NCBI GenBank assembly: GCA_016215105.1
Contig: JACRLJ010000125.1
Location: 1-45,044, forward strand
Direction of reading: 5' to 3'
Origin: Candidatus Hydrogenedentota bacterium
Lineage (GTDB): Bacteria; Hydrogenedentota; Hydrogenedentia; Hydrogenedentales; SLHB01
DNA: 45,044 bases
Positions 39,285-45,044 of this stretch are shown piece after piece (positions within the stretch are counted from its first letter, which is position 1; each line of letters starts with the position of its first letter). The notes beneath the pieces were generated by a model that saw only the letters and a list, made by a program, of their open reading frames with translations, made no database searches and was not told the DNA's origin. The position numbers and the translations under genes are program-made.

Positions 39285-40907
39285 CTACGCCCCCGCCAAC
39301 GCCGAATTGATAACCAGTTGCACATCCACCGCGTCAACACTCAATTCCAAATTCAAATCGGCGTTCACCCCCCCAATGTCGAGCCCCAACGCCGCGTTAA
39401 TCACCAACTGCACGTCCACCGCATCCACGCCGCCACTGTGATTGACGTCTTCGGACAGCGCTCCGATTACGAACGTCATGGCCGCCTGCGAAGGCCCGAC
39501 GTTCGTAATGCTGAGGCCACTCGCAATGCCAAGCTTCAGATCGCTGCTCGGGTTCGACAGCGCGTTCAAGGTAACGTTGTTTCCGCGGCGGTAGTAGTCC
39601 GTGTCGACGCCCCGGTTCGCAAGCGTGCGCAGCGCATCATCGCCGTCGGCTTCAATCAATCGAATGCCAGCGTCGTTCGGACTGTTATTGACATGATTAT
39701 TCAGACGGACGTTCTCATCCGTCAAAATCAAGCCATCGCAATGATAGATTACCAATCCGCCGCGTGTCCCCGGCAGTCCGGCGTCAAATCCCGTGTGTTG
39801 ACGGTTTTCGATCAGGAAATACTCCGGACTGGCCGGCACATTAATCCGCAATACCTCGTTGCCGCCATTTGCGGTGTTCAGCGTCGCCAGCCGATTGCCC
39901 GGTACCGTCACCACGGTCTCGTTCGCCCATCCCAGCCAGCTCTTGCAGAATCCGTCCATATGTACCGGCGACGCCCCGAATACGCCTCCCGCTGCCCCCC
40001 AACTGCCCAACGCCATCAACGAATGCTCTCCAAGCCCCTCCCAATCTCCTCCGCTCCCCGCGCCATCCACGTCATACAAATCCGGAAGCCCCAGATCGTG
40101 CCCAAGTTCATGGGTCATTTGGCCCATGCTTGCCATCATCGTGTGGTTGAACTCCGAACCCGCATAGCAGTAGCTCGTGATGTGTACCCCGTCTGAATCG
40201 GCGCCCGGCGCAAGCCCGGACAGAATCGGTGTCTGCCATTGCATGTGGCTCCACGCCCGCGGCGTCTGGCTCGACCCGTACGAACTCTCGTCACCCGCCT
40301 GATAAACGAGAATATGAAGCTCATCGGCCTCGAGCGTGCCGTCCAAGTTCGTATCATATGCCGCAAAGTCGATATACGGATTCGCCGCCTGAATCGCCGC
40401 CACCACCAGCGGTAACGACTGCCCGATTTGTATGTCGGTACTGAAGTTCAGCCCGGATACCGTCACCGGACCGATCACGCCGTCGTTCGCGGCGCCAAAC
40501 GTTTCAGCAGCAGCTTCCAACCGGAATTGGCCATGCGAGACCTCGCCATAGTACGTCGAAATATCCTGAAGCCGTTGCGCCCACAGCGCCGCGTTCGGGT
40601 ACGCAAACGGCGCGCCGCCCGCCGCGTTCTCGATCAGGATGATGACCGTAGGATGAATTCCAAAGATCGGAGGCGTTGGCGGCACGGACAGCCCCTTCGC
40701 GCGAGCATCCTTCCACGCCCGCGTAATCTTCCCATCCATGATTCCGTTGGGCCCGCTCCCTCCCCAAACCGGAACCGCGCCATCCCGCCCAACACACGCG
40801 TACGCCGCCGCCGCGAAGGCCAGCGCATAGACGCACAGCATCCTCGCCAGACACAACGACGCATGGCGCTGCCGCCGTGAAGCGTAGCTATCGTTCCAAT
40901 CGTTCAT
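39285..40907 (-). CDS. secreted M6-type metalloprotease with a dockerin-like C-terminus
   Basis: Exported protein of 540 residues. The start is taken as ATG 40907, giving a signal sequence ending near ALAFAAAAYACVG; ATG 40841 is the alternative. The zinc site is HELGHDLGLPDLYD (His266-His270), the immune-inhibitor-A/M6 consensus, with EFNHTMMASMGQMT just before and EYFLIENRQHTGFD after. The last 55 residues hold two dockerin-like units (DVNHSGGVDAVDVQLVINAA and NADLNLELSVDAVDVQLVIN), calcium-binding type with VDAVDVQLVIN in both. Such modules usually attach enzymes to a surface or complex. No cohesin is in the window. A tandem of two units is unusual for an M6 protease. Confidence 0.85.
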   Translation of the reverse strand: MNDWNDSYASRRQRHASLCLARMLCVYALAFAAAAYACVGRDGAVPVWGGSGPNGIMDGKITRAWKDARAKGLSVPPTPPIFGIHPTVIILIENAAGGAPFAYPNAALWAQRLQDISTYYGEVSHGQFRLEAAAETFGAANDGVIGPVTVSGLNFSTDIQIGQSLPLVVAAIQAANPYIDFAAYDTNLDGTLEADELHILVYQAGDESSYGSSQTPRAWSHMQWQTPILSGLAPGADSDGVHITSYCYAGSEFNHTMMASMGQMTHELGHDLGLPDLYDVDGAGSGGDWEGLGEHSLMALGSWGAAGGVFGASPVHMDGFCKSWLGWANETVVTVPGNRLATLNTANGGNEVLRINVPASPEYFLIENRQHTGFDAGLPGTRGGLVIYHCDGLILTDENVRLNNHVNNSPNDAGIRLIEADGDDALRTLANRGVDTDYYRRGNNVTLNALSNPSSDLKLGIASGLSITNVGPSQAAMTFVIGALSEDVNHSGGVDAVDVQLVINAALGLDIGGVNADLNLELSVDAVDVQLVINSALAGA

Positions 40908-41217
40908 AGAATATCGCCGAGCACCCAATCCACAAGGAAGCAACCCTACGATTCTACCATGTCATACGAAGTCAGAACTCAACGTTTCTGACAAAACCCA
41001 GGTGACTCTGCCGTTGCGGCCGGGCCGCCTTAGGGCATTGAGCTCCAATTGTTCACGGGATCGATAGATGGGTGTTCGCTAAAGTAGGCGCGGAGTCTCG
41101 CCGCGCCAGTCGGGGCGCAATTGCTGCCTGCATGTGTAGCGCCTGTTCTAGAGGCGCGGCCAGAAGGCCTCCTTATACCAAATCCCAACACAAGCGGGCG
41201 CTGGTGTCGACGCGGCC
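40908..41217. other. 310-base intergenic region between M6 protease and pheA genes
   Basis: No coding frame was recognised. The region holds a third copy of the dispersed 3'-end repeat (41148-41177) and otherwise unremarkable GC-rich sequence. The promoter of the protease gene probably lies in the left part, but no good match was seen. Confidence 0.4.
41148..41177 (+). repeat. dispersed 3'-end repeat, copy 3
   Basis: CTAGAGGCGCGGCCAGAAGG, followed by CCTCCTTATA, matches copies at 18658-18687 and 4490-4514 (minus). It lies 41 bases beyond the pheA stop on the other strand. The GGCCAGAAGGCC core is nearly palindromic. Confidence 0.55.
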
Positions 41218-42288
41218 CTACCGCTGCACGTCCCCGTGCGGATACGACCCCAGAATCTTGAACTCGTTACAATGCGACGAAATCGTCTCGATCGCGTGTT
41301 TGAGCACCGGGTCGGCCGCGTGGCCGAGCATGTCCACGAAGAACACGTACTCCCACGCTTTCTTGCGCGAGGGGCGCGACTCGATGCGGGTCATGTTGAC
41401 ACCCTCCGCCGCGAGCGGTTTCAGCAACTCGTACAAGGCCCCGGGCTTGTCCTTCAGCGAAAACAAAATCGAAGTCTTGTCGTGACCCGTGGGTTTGGCC
41501 AATTGGCGGCTGATCACGAAAAACCGCGTGTAGTTGTGCGCCGCGTCCTCGATACCGGCTACCAGCGTCCCAATATTGTAGGTCTCCGCGGCTAGTTCGC
41601 TCGCAATCGCCGCCGCGCCTTTTTCCGACGCGGCCATACGCGCCGCTTCCGCCGTGCTGGGCGCCTCGATCTGCTCCGCGTGCGGCAGATTGGCCTTCAG
41701 CCAGTTCCGGCACTGCACGAACACCTGCGCCTTCGAATAGATCTTCTGAATCTCCTCGAACGGGCCGTTGGACAACAGGTTTTGCGCAATATGAAGCATC
41801 ACCTCATTGACAATCTTCAGGTCCGACGTCAGGAAACGATCCAACGTGTCGCTCACTCCGCCGCCCATCGCCGTCTCGACCGGCACCACGCCGTAATGGA
41901 TGCGCTCGCGCTCCACCTCGGTGAAAATGTCCGGCACCGCCGCCATCGGATGATACTCAGCCCCCGCGCCAAAGATGCGGATCGCCGCCATGTGACTGAA
42001 CGTGTCGCGTGGACCCAGAAACGCCACGCTGATGGGCTTTTCGAGCGCGCGCGTCGCGCTCATGATTTCGCGGTAAATCGCCTTGATGGCGCGCTCCGGC
42101 AGCGGCCCTTCGTTCTTCGCGATCAGCCGGTTGAATACTTCCCGTTCGCGTTCCGGAACATAGTACGGCTGATTGTTCTCGCGCTTGATATGCCCGATGT
42201 CGACCGCGCACTTGGCGCGCTCGTTGAGCAACTCGAGGATTCGCGCGTCAAGCGAATCTATCTTGCCCCGCAGTTCATCGAGACTCAC
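41218..42288 (-). CDS. pheA: bifunctional chorismate mutase / prephenate dehydratase
   Basis: Enzyme of 356 residues for phenylalanine synthesis. Residues 1-80 are an AroQ chorismate mutase (LRGKIDSLDARILELLNERA, then the Arg/Lys-rich second helix). The prephenate dehydratase domain covers about 87-265, beginning VAFLGPRDTFSHMAAIRIFG, and keeps the catalytic Thr in NYTRFFVI. A C-terminal ACT domain (KTSILFSLKDKPGALYELLK, ESRPSRKKAWEYVFFVD) is the phenylalanine feedback site. It overlaps the helicase gene by four bases, an unexpected partner for an aromatic gene. Confidence 0.95.
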   Translation of the reverse strand: MSLDELRGKIDSLDARILELLNERAKCAVDIGHIKRENNQPYYVPEREREVFNRLIAKNEGPLPERAIKAIYREIMSATRALEKPISVAFLGPRDTFSHMAAIRIFGAGAEYHPMAAVPDIFTEVERERIHYGVVPVETAMGGGVSDTLDRFLTSDLKIVNEVMLHIAQNLLSNGPFEEIQKIYSKAQVFVQCRNWLKANLPHAEQIEAPSTAEAARMAASEKGAAAIASELAAETYNIGTLVAGIEDAAHNYTRFFVISRQLAKPTGHDKTSILFSLKDKPGALYELLKPLAAEGVNMTRIESRPSRKKAWEYVFFVDMLGHAADPVLKHAIETISSHCNEFKILGSYPHGDVQR

Positions 42289-44444
42289 CGGCTTCCCTCC
42301 AGTATTTCCAGCGGCGTCGCGCTAACCATGAATTCCCGCGTGGGCCCGGTCGCGAACCGTATCCGCGCCTTGAGCTTCGTTCCAACGCCCGAAGTGTACA
42401 TCACTGTCCCCACGCCAAACCGCGCATGCCGGACACGCGTGCCCATCTTCAGACGGCCCGCGTCGGCCTTCGGCGCCTCCGCGGGAACTCGCCGCGCCTT
42501 CCCGCCCGGCGCGCCGGCCCGGCGGTAATCGGTCTCGTCCTCTTCTTCGCCCAATACCTCGATCTGTCCGCTGGGAATCTCGTCCAGGAACCGCGACGCC
42601 TTGCACGGCCGTTTCTGACCATACACCATGCGCGATTCCGCCGCGGTCAGCGTCAGCCGCTTTCGCGCCCGCGTCATCGCCACGTAGCACAACCGGCGCT
42701 CTTCCTCCACGTCCATCTCGGAGTCTTCGGCGTTGGCGTGCGGCAGCAGACCTTCCTCCAAACCTACCAGGAAGACCGAATCAAACTCAAGACCTTTCGC
42801 GCTGTGACACGTCATCAGCGTCACCATGGGCTGACCCGCTTGGTACTCGTCGGTGTCCGAAACCAGCGCCAAATCCTGCAAGAAGCTCAGCAGGTCGCCG
42901 GACTTCTTCTCGTCGTACTGCGCGCACGCCGTCACGAACTCGTCCACCACCTCGAGCCGCGCGCGGAAATCCCGTTCGTCGCTGCTCTGCACGTAATCCC
43001 GGTACTTCGTCTTTTCCAGCAGCGTCTTGACCAGTGTCGCCGTCTTCGACGTCTGCGCCAGCAACGTCAAATCGTCAATCAACCGCACAAATTCCGCCGC
43101 CGCGTCGCGCGGACGCGGCCCGAGGCTCTGGTCAATCTCAATCTCGCGCAGCACCTGCATTAACGGCAGCTTGCGCTCCGTCGCATACGCTTCAATCCGC
43201 TCCAGGCTTACCCCGCCGATACCGCGCGGCGGCACGTTCAATACCCGCCGAACCGAAACGTCGTCTTCCGGATTCACCAGAAGCCGCAGGTACGCCAATA
43301 TGTCCTTGATCTCTTTGCGCGCGTAGAACTTCACGCCGCCAATGACGCGGTACGCCAGCCCTTTCCGCCGCAGCGCCTCTTCAATCGGCCGCGCCTGTCC
43401 GTTCGTGCGGTACAGCACCGCGGTCTCGTTCAACGCCGTCCCGCCCGACGCGATCTCGTCGATCACGAAGCGGGCCTCGTCCTCGTCGTCCTTCGCCATG
43501 TAGAGACGTACCCGGTCGCCCCCTTGCGCCGCGGTCCACAAGGTCTTGCCGAGCCGTTGCTCGTTATTCGCAACCACCGCGTTCGCCGCCGCCAGAATGG
43601 CCTGCGTGCTGCGGTAATTCTGCTCCAGACGAAACACCTTCGCATCCGCAAAGTCGCGCTCGAAATCGAGAATGTTCCGGATGTTCGCCCCGCGCCACGA
43701 GTAAATGCTTTGGTCCTCGTCGCCTACCACGAACAGGTTCCCAGCGCCCTCGCTCAGCCGCTTCGCGATGAGGTACTGCGCGCGGTTCGTGTCCTGATAC
43801 TCGTCAATGTGTACATACCGGTAACGGCGCTGGTACTTCTCGCGCACCTCTGGGTGCTCCTCGAGAAGCCGGGAGGTCAGCACGAGCAAGTCGTCGAAGT
43901 CCACCGCCGATGCCCGCGCCAGCGCATCGTGATACCGGTCCCACAACGCGCGATACGATTCCTCTTCCGGACTCGCCGGAGCGGTCGTCTTGTCCGGCGA
44001 AGCCACGTCTTGCTTGAGCCGGCTGACCCACTGCAACGCCTCTCGGGGGGACACCCGCGCAAAGGTCTGCGGCAAGTCCTGAACCAGCCGCTTCATCGCC
44101 GAAAGCTGGTCCGTGTCGTCGAATACGGTGAAACTCTTCTTGCGCCCCAGCCGGTCGATGTCGCGCCGCAGCACGTACAACCCGAACGAATGGAACGTGC
44201 CCAGCCACGCGCCCAGCCTATCCACACCCAGCCGCGCCAGCACTCGTTCCCGCATCTCTTCCGCGGCCCGGTTCGTGAAAGTCATCGCGAGGATATTCCG
44301 CGGATCGACGCCCCGTTCGCCTGCCAGCCACGCCAAACGCTCCACAATCACCCGGGTCTTCCCGGACCCGGCGCCGGCCAGGACCAGCGTGTGTCCGTCG
44401 CCATCGGTGATGGCGCGGCGCTGTACTTCATTCAAATCGCTCAT
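42285..44444 (-). CDS. pcrA: ATP-dependent DNA helicase (UvrD/PcrA type)
   Basis: Superfamily 1A helicase of 719 residues, unwinding 3'-5' in nucleotide excision repair and recombination. Walker A AGAGSGKT (23-30), motif Ia TFTNRAAEEM, motif II DEYQDTN, motif III GDEDQSIYSWRGA, motif IV LEQNYRST, motif V TCHSAKGLEF and VAMTRARKRL. The C-terminus (RVRHARFGVGTVMY) carries the Tudor-like RNA-polymerase-binding domain typical of PcrA/UvrD. The last codons overlap pheA. The length and all motifs are normal. Symbol is pcrA/uvrD by family; I cannot choose between them. Confidence 0.94.
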   Translation of the reverse strand: MSDLNEVQRRAITDGDGHTLVLAGAGSGKTRVIVERLAWLAGERGVDPRNILAMTFTNRAAEEMRERVLARLGVDRLGAWLGTFHSFGLYVLRRDIDRLGRKKSFTVFDDTDQLSAMKRLVQDLPQTFARVSPREALQWVSRLKQDVASPDKTTAPASPEEESYRALWDRYHDALARASAVDFDDLLVLTSRLLEEHPEVREKYQRRYRYVHIDEYQDTNRAQYLIAKRLSEGAGNLFVVGDEDQSIYSWRGANIRNILDFERDFADAKVFRLEQNYRSTQAILAAANAVVANNEQRLGKTLWTAAQGGDRVRLYMAKDDEDEARFVIDEIASGGTALNETAVLYRTNGQARPIEEALRRKGLAYRVIGGVKFYARKEIKDILAYLRLLVNPEDDVSVRRVLNVPPRGIGGVSLERIEAYATERKLPLMQVLREIEIDQSLGPRPRDAAAEFVRLIDDLTLLAQTSKTATLVKTLLEKTKYRDYVQSSDERDFRARLEVVDEFVTACAQYDEKKSGDLLSFLQDLALVSDTDEYQAGQPMVTLMTCHSAKGLEFDSVFLVGLEEGLLPHANAEDSEMDVEEERRLCYVAMTRARKRLTLTAAESRMVYGQKRPCKASRFLDEIPSGQIEVLGEEEDETDYRRAGAPGGKARRVPAEAPKADAGRLKMGTRVRHARFGVGTVMYTSGVGTKLKARIRFATGPTREFMVSATPLEILEGSR

Positions 44445-44544
44445 ATTGGGGTTTTTCTGTCAGATTTCGTAGTTTCGTGATTCGCCAAGAAAGGATTAGA
44501 ATCCCCATACTACGGCACAACCCCAGCATTTTCAAGGCCAGTAT

Positions 44545-44573
44545 TTGACCACACCACTATCCCGTGGTATCAT
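44545..44573 (+). promoter_or_regulatory. sigma-70-like promoter of the pseudopilin gene
   Basis: TTGACC (44545-44550) and TATCAT (44568-44573) are separated by exactly 17 bases, and TGG directly precedes the -10, giving an extended -10. The leader to ATG 44613 is about 33 bases. Confidence 0.65.
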
Positions 44574-44612
44574 CACTTTACAGGGACATCGGCGCCAACC
44601 GGAGAAAGACAC

Positions 44613-45044
44613 ATGCGTACCACGCGTTCGCGGGGCTTTACTCTCATCGAACTACTCACCGTCATTGCAATTATCGCCATACTGGCGTCTCTAACCGCCG
44701 CCACGCTGCCAAGGGTGCTCGAAAAAGCAAAAATCACGCGCGTCGAGTCCGACTTCAAGGCCATTGAAAAGGCGCTGGCCACGTACGCCACGGAATACGG
44801 CAGTTATCCCCCCGGCAAAGGCTTCGTGCTTCGCCGACCCGAAGGGCTAGGAAGCTTCGCGACGGACTACATGGCCACCCTTCAGTTGAAAGATGTTAAG
44901 GATGTCTATGATCGCTTCGCCGGTGGCAATCCGGCCCCCCCAGGCGACTACCCCTTCATCTACATCCCTGTGAATCTCGCCCAATTTGAAAAAGTGAGAA
45001 AGTATCTCGACGAACAGACGACCAATCCGGCAGCCCGGTACTAC
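44613..45044 (+). CDS. type II secretion / type IV pilin-like prepilin (partial)
   Basis: First 144 codons of a pseudopilin, cut by the window end. The prepilin peptidase site is RGFTLIELLTVIAIIAILAS, with cleavage after the Gly at residue 8 and the conserved Glu at +5. The helix that follows (VLEKAKITRVESDFKAIEKA) and GSYPPGKG are typical of the GspG/GspH group. GGAGA precedes ATG 44613. It belongs to a secretion or pilus system whose other genes lie beyond the window. Confidence 0.92.
   Translation, partial: MRTTRSRGFTLIELLTVIAIIAILASLTAATLPRVLEKAKITRVESDFKAIEKALATYATEYGSYPPGKGFVLRRPEGLGSFATDYMATLQLKDVKDVYDRFAGGNPAPPGDYPFIYIPVNLAQFEKVRKYLDEQTTNPAARYY

Noticed and set aside
1-45044. CRISPR arrays, prophage or integrative element
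   Set aside because: No regularly spaced direct repeats, integrase, phage structural or transposase genes were seen in the window.

Overview
The window is about 45 kb of densely packed, GC-rich bacterial DNA. No rRNA gene, convincing tRNA gene, CRISPR array, integrase or transposase was seen. The gene content suggests an uncultured, polysaccharide-using, Gram-negative-type bacterium of the Hydrogenedentota / Planctomycetes-Lentisphaerae kind. Reasons are two sulfatases with Tat-like leaders, a secreted GH20 hexosaminidase, a PhoPQ-activated-protein homologue, a DUF3299 protein, a dockerin-like metalloprotease, a UroD-like protein and a type II secretion pseudopilin. This placement is inference from gene families, not from a marker gene.

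Layout. (1) 1-3570, minus: a CUT1 sugar ABC importer (binding protein and two permeases), then the first codons of another gene at the left edge. (2) 3.7-4.3 kb: a secreted-peptide remnant and a stand-alone Smr protein. (3) 4.5-14 kb: a block of secreted catabolic or unknown proteins: PhoPQ-activated-like protein, frameshifted sulfatase, GH20 hexosaminidase, two unknown exported proteins and an oligogalacturonate-lyase-like propeller. (4) 14.1-18.7 kb: an ankyrin protein, then a nitrosative/redox-stress-like cluster (short Hcp, Rrf2 regulator, FMN reductase, Nif3-like). (5) 18.8-22.6 kb: a sigma region 4 protein, a DUF4288 protein, YqeY, an orphan ABC binding protein and a small coupled ORF. 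(6) 22.8-25.2 kb: a GNAT enzyme divergent from a RiPP locus, followed by a toxin-antitoxin pair. (7) 25.4-29.4 kb: a UroD-like protein and a three-gene ABC-2 exporter. (8) 29.4-37.6 kb, minus: PilZ, cNMP-binding, EIIA-zinc ribbon fusion, a small conserved protein, AroK, AroE, HIT, RsmE, DUF3299 and an ABC pair of LolD/LolC type. (9) 37.6-44.4 kb, minus: a second sulfatase, an M6-type protease, PheA and PcrA/UvrD. (10) Right edge: the start of a pseudopilin gene.

Most striking system: at 23565-24688 a 57-residue peptide with a KLFIEELE leader motif and two TTLAIGEE core repeats lies immediately upstream of an ATP-grasp ligase. This matches the architecture of plesiocin-type graspetides (omega-ester peptides, core TTxxxxEE). 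The two core repeats have the same peptide sequence but differ at five of eight codons, all synonymously, which argues for selection on the peptide. The ligase has no ordinary start codon after the precursor stop. A GNAT acetyltransferase is divergent from the locus and a RelE/RHH toxin-antitoxin pair abuts its 3' end.

Other points worth attention: an ABC ATPase that has lost its Walker B/D-loop segment in frame (36485-37084), a 2-bp insertion breaking a sulfatase (6603-6607), an EIIA-zinc ribbon fusion, three roughly 105-117 bp palindromic elements, two dispersed short repeat families, and a 9-bp tandem repeat shared by two loci.
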